From Methanomassiliicoccales archaeon PtaU1.Bin124 (lineage in GTDB: Archaea > Thermoplasmatota > Thermoplasmata > Methanomassiliicoccales > UBA472): DNA of 64,000 nt. The notes beneath the pieces are model-generated. The model did not search any database, was not told the origin of the DNA, and worked only from the letters and a program-made list of their open reading frames with translations. Below, piece after piece: positions 54,201 through 61,693 of this stretch (positions within the stretch are counted from its first letter, which is position 1; every line of letters starts with the position of its first letter). The translations under genes and the position numbers were made by a program. The stretch is taken from NCBI GenBank assembly GCA_002067865.1, contig MVRC01000013.1, positions 1 to 64,000 on the forward strand. The letters run 5' to 3'.

Positions 54201-55124
54201 CTGGTGAACCGGATGGGCCTGGAACTGACCGGATACTCCCGGGAGGAGCTGCTGGCCCTCTCCCCCTTCGCCATCGTCCATCCCGAGGACGTGCAGAAGA
54301 CCCTGGCCAACCATCAGAGGATGCTCAACGGTCAGCCCAGGGAGCCGTACACCATCCGGCTCAGGAACAAGACCGGACAGACGTTCTGGTGCACGGTGAA
54401 CGGCGTTCTTATCGACTGGAACGGCCGTCCCGCGGTGCTAAACTTCTACCAGGACGTCACCGAGACGAAGCGCAACGAGGAGGCCATCCGCATGGCCAAC
54501 CGCAAGCTGAACCTGCTCAGCTCCATCACCCGCCACGACATACTGAACCAGCTGACGATGCTCATGGGCTACATGGAGATGGAGCGCAGCGGCAAGGGGT
54601 TCAGGGAGGCCAACTTCCTGAAGATGAAGCACGCGGCCAGGAACATCGAGCGGCAGATATCGTTCTCCAAGGACTACGAGAGCATGGGGGTGAGGTCCCC
54701 GGAATGGCAGAACGTCGCAGAGGTCTTTGCCAGGGCCGAACAGCAGTTCTACCTGGAAGGGATCGAGGTGGGGTCGGACGTGGAAGGGTGGGAGATATTC
54801 GCCGATCCTCTGCTGGAGAAGGTGTTCTACAACCTCATCGACAACTCCATCCGCTACGCGCAGCATCTCAAGAAGATCAACCTGGTGGTGAACGACGAAA
54901 GGGCGTATCTGAAGATCATCTACTCCGACGACGGCGTCGGGATCAGCCCGGAGGACAGGGAACGGCTGTTCGAGAAGGGCTTCGGCAAGAACACCGGATA
55001 CGGGCTGTTCCTGGCCAAGGAGATCCTCAGCCTCACCGACATCGGCATGGACGAGGTCGGCGATGAGAACGGAGCAAGGTTCCAGATGCTGGTCCCGCCC
55101 GGCAACTTCCGCCGCAAGGCCTAG
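51204..55124 (+). CDS. Soluble receiver-PAS-PocR-PAS histidine kinase
   Basis: The 1306 residues have no transmembrane helix. In order: receiver (about 12-130; YVDDEE, phospho-Asp in LILSDYQMWP), PAS domains (about 145-260 and 270-395), a PocR ligand domain (about 408-577; FCRLCNCIRSTEKG and a downstream Cys), four more PAS domains (about 590-1095), a dimerisation helix with His in SSITRHDILNQL near 1111, and HATPase (NLIDNSIRYA, SDDGVGIS, GYGLFLAKEI). PocR domains in bacteria sense small diols and related compounds. The start is a TTG at 51204 or a GTG at 51216; TATA TTTATAAC at 51179-51186 suggests a leaderless mRNA. Confidence 0.9.
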   Translation: MHRSVRGLFPLPLQILYVDDEEMLLEVAKAFLESDPGLKVDTVNNAGDALDQMLKKRYDLILSDYQMWPIDGIALLKDIRGRGDQIPFILFTGRGREEIVIEALNNGADFYIQKGGDTESLFTELRHKIKMAVQRRQQHLKIMQYDDIVHRMDSGIIVFRIEDPKDITSLKVIDANPWVMRTYAAFGVNPVGMRGLDLFPRMNVPDIVDKLSSSLMKGESVTLNQFYFPDPAGKDRYFNITAFPLPDNCFGALVSDVTNIVATNADMIENEHKFRALFSTSRVATAVLDFETQSFEDINGEWTELYGYTLEELKGRAMSDLSAEPELTKESVNNLHDQGELHVPIRYHRRKNGTVFPAEISASSFNWKGKMHVTVFVQDITERIRAEELMRKRMLELVSPGDDTSTLDFADLFDLEEIQRIQDTFAKAMGVASIITAPDGMPITEPSNFCRLCNCIRSTEKGLANCLRSDTEIGMACIGGPKVQHCLSGGLWDSGTSIVVGGKHVANWLIGQVMDEDFDLEGMMAYCREIGADEGEFRLGLEEAIRMPMAQFQQVTEFLNIFALQMSNMALQNVKQARYIMEMNHVQAALEESEWRFKEITTSSQDIITVLDPETLVVRSANECIKTVLGVDPLDLQGRHFKDFIRFEDEKRIVQLLNVISKDPGKVVNIETKVFDPKGIMHIMELHALVRRNLHGELDMLARIKDITARRAIEEKLKQSELLYRSLVNSSPDGIVISDLQGSIMFMSPGAKRMFALPPEYDGIGDNIMRVVEPESVKMVEDNIRALISGGEVHNVPYRLRRLDGGMIWGEIRATVFYDESGRPTSIMSILRDVTEKIQAEEEIEESRRRLALALETAGEGFFVYDMATGKATYSDELLKITGYSKEEMGDGFSFWLDHIHPDENKGWSEIMADFGDSEEAVQTEYRLRLKDGTWRWYDSQAKAIKAPDGSISRIIGVVKDIHERKMAQEALAASERHYRELVENASEAITIIQDGRFLLVNRMGLELTGYSREELLALSPFAIVHPEDVQKTLANHQRMLNGQPREPYTIRLRNKTGQTFWCTVNGVLIDWNGRPAVLNFYQDVTETKRNEEAIRMANRKLNLLSSITRHDILNQLTMLMGYMEMERSGKGFREANFLKMKHAARNIERQISFSKDYESMGVRSPEWQNVAEVFARAEQQFYLEGIEVGSDVEGWEIFADPLLEKVFYNLIDNSIRYAQHLKKINLVVNDERAYLKIIYSDDGVGISPEDRERLFEKGFGKNTGYGLFLAKEILSLTDIGMDEVGDENGARFQMLVPPGNFRRKA

Positions 55125-56038
55125 TGCTCTGACCGGTCCCCGTTGTAATGCAGGTCGGCCACGGCCTGCTCCATCATCTCGTCGGCGAAGGCGGCGGCGT
55201 ACATGGCCCTCCTGGCCGCCTCTGCCGGTCCGAACATGACGAAGTCCGCCCCGGCCAATATCGGCATGGTGCACGCCGCCGTGTCGACGTTGCGATAGAT
55301 CTTGGCGTCGCTCAAGCGCTCCAGCGGGGGATATGATTCGACGGCGTTGTGCAGGGCGCATCCGCACGGCAGGCCCCACTTCGATTTCGCCACCATCAAT
55401 GCCCGCAGCGCCGAGCCGGCGTTCTGCTGGGACGAAAGCACGGCCATGTCCAGCAGCAGGTTCTTCACCCCCGCCTCCTTCGCTAGAGCGATGAGACCGG
55501 AAGGAAGCAGGCCGCCCCCGTCCTCCAACAGATAGATCTTGCCCTTCACGCCCAGGTCGGCCGGGTGGAAGGCCAGTGCGACGGCGTTCCGCACGCCCAC
55601 CTCGCGCATGGCGCTGACCTCCTCCAGGCCGGTGCCGGCGCTGATGGTGTTGTACACCACCCTGTCTGAAATGCCCATATCGTCCGCCACCACGATGCCC
55701 TCGATCCTCACCCTCCAGGAGGGAGAATCGATGAACAGCGGCAGCCGGGTGATGCCGGACAGCAGCTCCACATGGCTGCGCATGGCCTGGGGCGTTTCCG
55801 CGTAGACCATGAGGGCGGCCGGGGTGCCGGTCGCCATCCTGGCATTGTCCATGTCCCGCAGCACCATGGCCAGCTTCCTCTCGTCCACCGCCCCGCTGAC
55901 CCGGTCGTGGACCAAGCTGTGCCTGGGATAGAAGAGCGAACCGATCATGACGGTTCGGCGCCGGCCTGGCTGGCCTCCGAACTCGACCCCGCCGATGTGA
56001 TGGACCAATTGTGTAGCCTGGAACTTGAACATGCTCAA
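55121..56038 (-). CDS. MtrH-like methyltransferase subunit
   Basis: The 305 residues match MtrH of the tetrahydromethanopterin:CoM methyltransferase along the length: MFKFQATQLVHHIGGVEFGG, IGSLFYPRH, LPLFIDSPSWRVRI, KIYLLEDGGGLLPSGLIALA, KWGLPCGCALHN and ADFVMFGPAE. MtrH transfers methyl between a pterin and the corrinoid on MtrA. Its ATG overlaps the stop of the MtrA-like gene by 4 bp. The other Mtr subunits (B-G) are absent here, so this is a two-gene soluble system. Its 3' end overlaps the convergent hybrid kinase by 4 bp. Confidence 0.9.
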   Translation of the reverse strand: MSMFKFQATQLVHHIGGVEFGGQPGRRRTVMIGSLFYPRHSLVHDRVSGAVDERKLAMVLRDMDNARMATGTPAALMVYAETPQAMRSHVELLSGITRLPLFIDSPSWRVRIEGIVVADDMGISDRVVYNTISAGTGLEEVSAMREVGVRNAVALAFHPADLGVKGKIYLLEDGGGLLPSGLIALAKEAGVKNLLLDMAVLSSQQNAGSALRALMVAKSKWGLPCGCALHNAVESYPPLERLSDAKIYRNVDTAACTMPILAGADFVMFGPAEAARRAMYAAAFADEMMEQAVADLHYNGDRSEH

Positions 56039-56796
56039 TCACCTGTGAAGTAGGACTTCATCTTCTCCGCCAGCTTAAGGCTGGGCGCCTGGAAGATCGT
56101 GCCCGAGACGGGGTCCAGGCCCATGTTGAACTCGTTCGACACGAGGATGAACTTGCTCTTCGTGCTGAGCGCCTCGGACGGCATCGTCAGCATCGTCTCG
56201 ATGATCATGTCGGCGGTGCGGTGCATGCCCCTCGCGGTCATCTCCCCGCTCTGCCTCAGGCCTGGGACCTCCAGGTGCATCGGCCCATACTCCAGGTCCG
56301 CCCCGGGCTCCGCCTTCAGCCGCTTCAGCACCTTGATGAGCTCCGCCCGCCGCTCCTTCTCGAACTCGTAGATGGGGTCCATGGCCACCATCTCCTCCAC
56401 CTCCCGCGGATGCACCAGGTCGATGACGTGCACCTGCTGGCGGAATCGGATGAGCACCTCGTCAGGTATGGAGCAGAGATAGGGAATGGCCCCCTTGGCC
56501 CCGATGATCCTACGGTCCTCGTCCAGCCCGTTGCTCCACAGCGAGACGATCGCATCGCCGGGGAAATGCCCGAACTCCTCCTTGCCGCAGACCACCAGGT
56601 AGCGGATGGAAGGATTGGAGACGATGTTCAGCACCACCTTCTCCAGGCCGAGGTTCTCCGTCTTCACCGTTCCCTTGATCCGGTAGAGGTCGGGAGGCAG
56701 GTCGACGGTGCCGCGGCCGATGATGAGTATCGCCACTCTGGACTCCTCGTTGCCGAGGATGTAATCTCCCTTGTAGGAAGGCCAATCGGGCGACAT
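56035..56796 (-). CDS. MtrA-like corrinoid protein without membrane anchor
   Basis: The 253 residues align with MtrA: WPSYKGDYILGNEES, KTENLGLEKVVLNI, SNPSIRYLVVCG, then GHFPGD, in which His77 corresponds to the cobalt-ligating His84 of methanogen MtrA, and IIGAKGAIPY with RFRQQVHVIDL. The C-terminal transmembrane helix of MtrA is missing; a soluble region of about 100 residues of unclear fold (HLEVPGLRQSGEMTARG) replaces it. It should carry a methyl-corrinoid and work with the overlapping MtrH-like protein. The methyl donor and final acceptor are not evident. Confidence 0.87.
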   Translation of the reverse strand: MSPDWPSYKGDYILGNEESRVAILIIGRGTVDLPPDLYRIKGTVKTENLGLEKVVLNIVSNPSIRYLVVCGKEEFGHFPGDAIVSLWSNGLDEDRRIIGAKGAIPYLCSIPDEVLIRFRQQVHVIDLVHPREVEEMVAMDPIYEFEKERRAELIKVLKRLKAEPGADLEYGPMHLEVPGLRQSGEMTARGMHRTADMIIETMLTMPSEALSTKSKFILVSNEFNMGLDPVSGTIFQAPSLKLAEKMKSYFTGD

Positions 56797-56850
56797 ATCT
56801 AGGCACAGAGCCGTTCATGCTATTAAAATGGAGGGGCTCGGCGCTCGTCG

Positions 56851-57777
56851 TTACAGGGCTCCGATGGTCATGTCCAATCCCTGCCTGACGGTGAACTGCG
56901 GTTCGTAACCGAGCAGCGCCCTCGCCCTGCCGATGTCCGCCTGGGAATGAAGGATGTCGCCCGGCCGGGGGGCGATGTGCTCCACCCCATCATCGAGAAC
57001 GCGGCCGAAGGCGGCGAGGATGTCCGCCGCCAGTCGGTTCAGCTCCACCCTATCCCCCCTGGCGACGTTCAGCACCTGGCCATCGCCCTTGTCCGTCAGC
57101 GCGGCCCTGATCAGGCCCTGCACCGCGTCCAGCACGTAGGTGAAATCCCGGGTCTGGGTGCCATCACCGGTCACGGTCAGCCTCTTCCCTTCCCTGGCCT
57201 GGGCGATGAACTTGGGGATGACCGCGGCATACTGGGACCTGGGGTCCTGCCTCGGACCGAAGACGTTGAAGAATCGCAGCGAGACCGTGGGAAGGCGGTA
57301 CACCCGGGTGAACACCTTGCAGTAATACTCCCCAGCCAGCTTGCTCACGGCGTAAGGGGAGAGGGGATCGGGCATCATATCCTCGTGCTTCGGCAATGTG
57401 GGCGTGTCGCCATAAACGGAGGAAGAGGAGGAATAGACCAGCCTGGTGACGTGACAGTCCCGTGCGGCGATGAGCGCGTTCAGGGTGCCGTTCTGGTTGG
57501 CGATGTTGCTCCCGGCAGGGTCGTCGATGCTCCTAGGCACGGAGGGAATGGCGGCGAGGTGGAAAACGTAGTCCATGCCCTTGCAGGTGCGCTGCAGCAG
57601 GTCGAGATCGGACAGGCTGCCCACCACCAGCTCTGCGTCCAGGTCGTCAAGGTTGGAGAGCCTGCCGGTCGACAGGTCGTCGTAGACGAAGACCTTGTTC
57701 CGCTCGCTCAGGACCTCGACCAGGTGGGAACCGATGAACCCCGCCCCGCCCGTCACGAGCACCCTCCTGTCCCTCAT
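56851..57777 (-). CDS. NAD-dependent sugar epimerase/dehydratase (GalE-like)
   Basis: The protein has about 308 residues from the ATG at 57777. It is an extended short-chain dehydrogenase with Rossmann motif VLVTGGAGFIGSHLVE, DDLSTG, the catalytic Ser in YSSSSSVYG and Tyr-x-x-x-Lys in YAVSKLAGEYY. FNVFGPRQDPRS is typical of UDP-glucose/UDP-GlcNAc 4-epimerase relatives. It would supply nucleotide sugars for surface glycans. A GTG at 57813 is an alternative start. Confidence 0.9.
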   Translation of the reverse strand: MRDRRVLVTGGAGFIGSHLVEVLSERNKVFVYDDLSTGRLSNLDDLDAELVVGSLSDLDLLQRTCKGMDYVFHLAAIPSVPRSIDDPAGSNIANQNGTLNALIAARDCHVTRLVYSSSSSVYGDTPTLPKHEDMMPDPLSPYAVSKLAGEYYCKVFTRVYRLPTVSLRFFNVFGPRQDPRSQYAAVIPKFIAQAREGKRLTVTGDGTQTRDFTYVLDAVQGLIRAALTDKGDGQVLNVARGDRVELNRLAADILAAFGRVLDDGVEHIAPRPGDILHSQADIGRARALLGYEPQFTVRQGLDMTIGAL

Positions 57778-57908
57778 CAGGTCCTGCAGCCTCAATGTCG
57801 CACCGCCAGTCACATCATCGAAAAACTATTTCAATTGATGCCGGCCAGGCACCAAAACGTTCATAACCGCCCCGCTCCATTTTTTTCCAAGGTACGGAGG
57901 GGAACTAG

Positions 57909-58187
57909 GTGGCGAAGAAGACGATCGAATGCATCGACTGCGAACCAGGCATACCGATAGAATCGCTGCGGGACCGGCTGGTCGTCAACGACAAGGTGGC
58001 GTTCATCCCGGGGTTGGAGCAGATGGTGGAGGAGGTGATGCGCCTCAAGCCACCGACCATGCATCAGGCGGGGGAGGAGCTGATGATCAGGGTGAAGAAG
58101 AGCTACCAGATACCGCCAGGCGAGGAGGAGGCATACCGCCGCGCCCTCCTCGATTACTACGATCGCAGGGTGACCACTTTCATCTGA
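57909..58187 (+). CDS. Conserved-looking 92-residue protein with CxxC, unknown function
   Basis: It begins at a GTG with GGAGGGG at suitable distance. The N-terminus has IECIDCEPGIP; the rest is mainly helical and charged (VEEVMRLKPPTMHQAGEEL, PPGEEEAYRRALLDYYDRR). There are no membrane segments. It lies 44 bp before a methyltransferase gene in the same direction, within the block leading to mcr. No family is recognised. Confidence 0.6.
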   Translation: MAKKTIECIDCEPGIPIESLRDRLVVNDKVAFIPGLEQMVEEVMRLKPPTMHQAGEELMIRVKKSYQIPPGEEEAYRRALLDYYDRRVTTFI

Positions 58188-58230
58188 GGAAAGCTATTTT
58201 ACGTGCGGAGCGGTTGGGGCGGCGATACAC

Positions 58231-59058
58231 ATGCTCATCGCCGACTTCTTCGGTCTGGAGGACCTGTTCTTATTGGAACCGGATTATGTGAAGCTCGTGG
58301 ACCCGGCCTATTCGGACCGGTTCCTCGACCTCGACGCCAAGGCCGGAAGGGTACTGATCGACAAGGAGGAGCGGCCTCTCGCCATCGCGGCCCAGAAGGA
58401 CAACTGGTATGCGACCGTCTTCCTGCACCGGGAGCCGTCCGACGGCATCATCGAGGCGGTGGGCGAGATGGACCTGGAGGTCTTCCAGACGGACCGCACG
58501 GCGTTCACCGGCGCCATCAGGGAATATTATTCCGTGCTGCTGGCCGAGACAGTCGAGCCCTCCCCGGAGGACTACAACCCGGAGCGCAAGGACCAGGTGG
58601 TCTCGCTGCTGAGGCAGGCGTTCGGGAAGGGAAAGCTGAAGGGGCGGACCTGCCTGGACGTGGGCTGCGGCACCGGTCTCGGTTCAGCGGCCATCCACGA
58701 GCTGGGCATGCACGCGGTCTCATACGACATGGACGACGGGCTGCTATCGCGCGGGCTTTCCGCAGGCAGGCTGTTCCATCACGAGACGATGAGGATCGAC
58801 GCCACCCAGGCCTCGTCCTATGTGGAACCGGTCGATCTGGGCCTGGTCCTCATGGCCGGGAAGGTCACGGAGTTCAACTCGTTCCTATGGCGCCACATCA
58901 TACAGCAGACGCTCGACCTCTCGAAGCGCTCGCTCATAACCCTCGAGACCGAGAAGGAAGCGAAACTGGTGGAACCGTGGTGCGCCGGGCGGAAGGTCGA
59001 GGTGTTCGAGAACGACCGGGACCGGTTCTACGACAGATGGGTAGTGCTGGTGAAGTGA
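58231..59058 (+). CDS. Class I SAM-dependent methyltransferase
   Basis: The 275 residues have a novel-looking N-terminal region of about 130 residues and a C-terminal Rossmann domain with the SAM motif CLDVGCGTGLGSAAIHE (about 148-164), an acidic residue in SYDMDDG and motif IV-like VDLGLVLMAGK. The substrate is unknown. Its location a few genes before ycaO-tfuA-mcrB makes an Mcr-related modification conceivable, but the gene is separated from them by DUF169 and Lrp genes, so this is weak inference. A hairpin/T5 terminator follows. Confidence 0.75.
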   Translation: MLIADFFGLEDLFLLEPDYVKLVDPAYSDRFLDLDAKAGRVLIDKEERPLAIAAQKDNWYATVFLHREPSDGIIEAVGEMDLEVFQTDRTAFTGAIREYYSVLLAETVEPSPEDYNPERKDQVVSLLRQAFGKGKLKGRTCLDVGCGTGLGSAAIHELGMHAVSYDMDDGLLSRGLSAGRLFHHETMRIDATQASSYVEPVDLGLVLMAGKVTEFNSFLWRHIIQQTLDLSKRSLITLETEKEAKLVEPWCAGRKVEVFENDRDRFYDRWVVLVK

Positions 59059-59108
59059 GCTCGTCACGATTGTGAACGAGCTTTGCCCATCTGGACGTTC
59101 CTCTTTTT
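59058..59108 (+). terminator. Hairpin and T5 terminator
   Basis: AGCTCGT (59058-59064) pairs with ACGAGCT (59076-59082); T5 follows at 59104-59108. Confidence 0.6.
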
Positions 59109-59156
59109 CGACATTTATTAATAGAGTCCGGACCCTAGTTCGAGTTCGGTGTCATT

Positions 59157-59864
59157 ATGTCGAACTACGCTGAACTTTCAAAGAAGCTGATGGACGCCCT
59201 CGGCCTCAGGACCGAGCCGGTCGCAGTCACGCTGATCAAGAAGGGCCAGAGCATTCCAGAAGGGTACAATACCGTGGAGGGCCCGACGCGTCATTGCCAG
59301 TCGATCATGAGGGCACGGAAGGGAGAGTCGCTGTGCGTGCCGATGGAGAAGAACGCATGCCCTGTCGGGGCATCGGCATTGGGCGAGACGCCTCTGCCAG
59401 AGAAGGTCAGGTCGGGCGAGTTCCACTTCAACATGGGCATGTACGAATCGCAGGGGGCGGCAGCGGTCACGATCTCGGTCCGCCCGGCCATGCCGGCGGG
59501 GAGCACCATTGCCACAGTGGTCAGCCCGCTGAGCCAGGCAAGGATCGAACCGGACGTCGTCATCGTCGTCGGCCTGCCCGAGCAGGCGTTCTGGATCATC
59601 CCGGCGGCGCAGACGTTCGAGAAGGGCGGCAGGGTCACGGTGGAGATGGCGGCGGTGCAGGCAGCGTGCGTGGACAGCACCGTCATCCCGATCGACAAGA
59701 AACATGTGAACATCTCTCTGGGCTGCTTCGGCTGCCGCAAGACCAGCGACATCCAGCCGGAGGAGATGCTGATCGGCATCCCATGGTCGATGTTCGAGAA
59801 GACCGTGGAGGCCGTGGAGAAGATGGCCCAGGGCCCGATCCCCAAGTCGAGGGCGAAGGCGTAA
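59157..59864 (+). CDS. DUF169 family protein
   Basis: The 235 residues match the DUF169 pattern found widely in methanogens: YAELSKKLMDALGLRTEPVA, HCQSIMRARKGESL, then CPVGASALG and a C-terminal SLGCFGCRKTSDIQPEEM with IGIPW. Conserved Cys residues suggest metal, cluster or cofactor binding. The biochemical function is not established for the family. It has its own promoter region (TTTATTAATA near 59115) and precedes an Lrp-type regulator. Confidence 0.82.
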   Translation: MSNYAELSKKLMDALGLRTEPVAVTLIKKGQSIPEGYNTVEGPTRHCQSIMRARKGESLCVPMEKNACPVGASALGETPLPEKVRSGEFHFNMGMYESQGAAAVTISVRPAMPAGSTIATVVSPLSQARIEPDVVIVVGLPEQAFWIIPAAQTFEKGGRVTVEMAAVQAACVDSTVIPIDKKHVNISLGCFGCRKTSDIQPEEMLIGIPWSMFEKTVEAVEKMAQGPIPKSRAKA

Positions 59865-59938
59865 ACCCCTCCCTTTTCCTTTCGTTCGTCCTGCGTCATC
59901 CATAAATATCATACGTGTCGTTCTTTGCGCTAAAGTAG

Positions 59939-59978
59939 AACATTGTTCACGGAATCTTCGGTTTCGTGCAACAATGTT
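59939..59978 (+). promoter_or_regulatory. Inverted repeat at the Lrp-gene promoter
   Basis: AACATTGTTCACG (59939-59951) is complementary to CGTGCAACAATGTT (59965-59978) apart from one extra base. A nested TTCGTG/CACGAA pair overlaps it. It lies just downstream of a TATA box (ATAAATATC, 59902-59910), at the expected transcription start, the position of an autorepressor site. Confidence 0.55.
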
Positions 59979-59995
59979 TCACGAAGGTGGGGGAA

Positions 59996-60469
59996 ATGGA
60001 CGAGATCGACCTGAGGATATTGCGGATGCTGAGGGACAACTCCCGCCAGTCGCTGGGCGTCATCGCGGAGAGCATCGGCACATCGAAGGCCACGGTCTCT
60101 AGGCGCATCTCCAAGCTGGAGGAGGAAGGCTACATCTCCGGCTACACGCTCACCACCAACTCCGCCAAGCTCGGCCTCATGCGGGCGCTGCTGGGCATGG
60201 AGGTGGTCGGCACATCGGTGGAGACGGTCATCCAGGAGCTGCGCAAGCTGGAGGAGATCCAGACCATCTACAAGGTCTTCGGCGACCACAGCCTCATCTG
60301 CGAGACATACACCCGCAGCGTCGATTCATTGTACGAACTGATCCAGAACAAGATCCTGAAGATCCCTGGCGTGTCGAACGTCTCGGTCGACATCCTCATC
60401 GAGCGCATGGTGCTGAACCCGGACGCGGAACTGGACATCCTGGTCGCCGGTGCCACGGGCAAGCTTTAA
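59996..60469 (+). CDS. Lrp/AsnC family transcriptional regulator
   Basis: The 157 residues have the N-terminal HTH (MDEIDLRILRMLRDNSRQSL, IAESIGTSKATVSRRISKLEEEGYI) and a C-terminal RAM-like ligand domain (LLGMEVVGTSVETVI and GVSNVSVDIL). The ATG at 59996 is the family start. Such regulators respond to amino acids or other small molecules. Likely targets are its own promoter, which has an inverted repeat, and possibly the adjacent ycaO-tfuA genes that begin 30 bp after its stop. Confidence 0.92.
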   Translation: MDEIDLRILRMLRDNSRQSLGVIAESIGTSKATVSRRISKLEEEGYISGYTLTTNSAKLGLMRALLGMEVVGTSVETVIQELRKLEEIQTIYKVFGDHSLICETYTRSVDSLYELIQNKILKIPGVSNVSVDILIERMVLNPDAELDILVAGATGKL

Positions 60470-60499
60470 TCCCGCCGAGGGGATGAGGGTCCGGTTCCA

Positions 60500-61693
60500 A
60501 TGCGACTTGTTTCCAGGCCGAAGGTGGGCAGCGACGATGGGCAGCGTTCCATTGCCGCCGCCAGGACGCTGGAGAGGGTCGAGGGGCTGTGCAAGGTCGC
60601 CGGCATCACCAGGGTGGCGGACATCACAGGGCTGGACCGGGTCGGCATTCCTGTCTTCTCAAGCATCAGGCCTGAGGCGGAGGGCGGGGCCATATCGGTC
60701 TACAATGGAAAGGGGGCCACGCCCATCCAGGCCAGGGTCTCGGCCATCATGGAAGGACTGGAGCGGTACAGCGCTGAGGAGAGGGGCGACAGGATCGTAA
60801 GGAAGTTCGCCGGCGAGATGCAGAACGCCATCGACCCCAGGGAGATCATCCTTCCCCAGCCCACGTTGTTCCAGCTGGCCCAGAGGCCGATCGCATGGAT
60901 GGCCTCGTACGACATCGTCAACGAGACCGAGTTGATGGTCCCCGCCTGCGCAGTCCTCCATCCTTACAAGGCCAAGGCAGATCTTCCATTGTTCCGCAGC
61001 AACACCAACGGTCTCGCATCTGGCAATAATCTGGAGGAGGCGGTGCTTCACGGCCTGTGCGAGGTGATCGAGCGGGATGCCTGGTCGCTTTGCGAGGGGA
61101 GAAGGAAGGTCGTCTCCGATCTGACCGTCAGTTCGGGCGAGGCCAAGACGCTCGCGGACAAATTCACCTCGAACGGCATCGAGCTTCACTTCAAGGACAT
61201 GACCAGCGACATCGGTCTGCCGGTCATAGCGGTCGCAGCGGACGATGTGGCCACGAAGGACCCGGGGCTGTTGACGCTGGGCATCGGGGCGCATCCCGAC
61301 CCCATGACCGCGGCCGTCAAGGCCCTGGTCGAAGTGGCGCAATCCCGGCTCACTCAGATCCATGGGGCCAGGGAGGACACGGTTCATGCGGACCGGAACC
61401 GCCATATGGGCTATGACCGGATCAAGAAGATGAACAGGCTGTGGTTCGAGCCCAGCGGTGCGAGCAGATCGCTGGACGAGGTCGGGTCGATGTCCACCGG
61501 CGACGTGCTGGACGACATCAAGGCCATCTGTGCCTCGCTCGGAAGGGTGGGCCTCGACAGGGTCATCGTGCACGACCTCACCAGAAAGGAGCTGGACATC
61601 CCGGTGGCAAGGGTCATAGTGCCGGGACTGGAGGTCTTCGCCATCGACCCTGACAGGGTAGGTCGCAGATTGATGGAGGCGAGCAGGCGATGA
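60500..61693 (+). CDS. ycaO: YcaO protein for McrA glycine thioamidation
   Basis: The 397 residues are typical of methanogen YcaO (methanogenesis marker 1): GAISVYNGKGATPIQARVSA, the ATP-site motif SAIMEGLERYSAE, NTNGLASGNNLEEAVLHGL, CEVIERDAWSL and the C-terminal VPGLEVFAIDPDRVGRRL. YcaO activates the backbone amide of a McrA glycine with ATP so that sulfide can form thioglycine. It overlaps tfuA by 4 bp and lies about 0.9 kb upstream of mcrB, matching its role in Mcr maturation. Confidence 0.94.
   Translation: MRLVSRPKVGSDDGQRSIAAARTLERVEGLCKVAGITRVADITGLDRVGIPVFSSIRPEAEGGAISVYNGKGATPIQARVSAIMEGLERYSAEERGDRIVRKFAGEMQNAIDPREIILPQPTLFQLAQRPIAWMASYDIVNETELMVPACAVLHPYKAKADLPLFRSNTNGLASGNNLEEAVLHGLCEVIERDAWSLCEGRRKVVSDLTVSSGEAKTLADKFTSNGIELHFKDMTSDIGLPVIAVAADDVATKDPGLLTLGIGAHPDPMTAAVKALVEVAQSRLTQIHGAREDTVHADRNRHMGYDRIKKMNRLWFEPSGASRSLDEVGSMSTGDVLDDIKAICASLGRVGLDRVIVHDLTRKELDIPVARVIVPGLEVFAIDPDRVGRRLMEASRR

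Noticed and set aside
52290-54314. Antisense open frame of 674 codons inside the PocR kinase gene
   Set aside because: The opposite frame encodes recognisable PAS and PocR domains; the antisense product is rich in His, Leu, Asp and Val with no domain.
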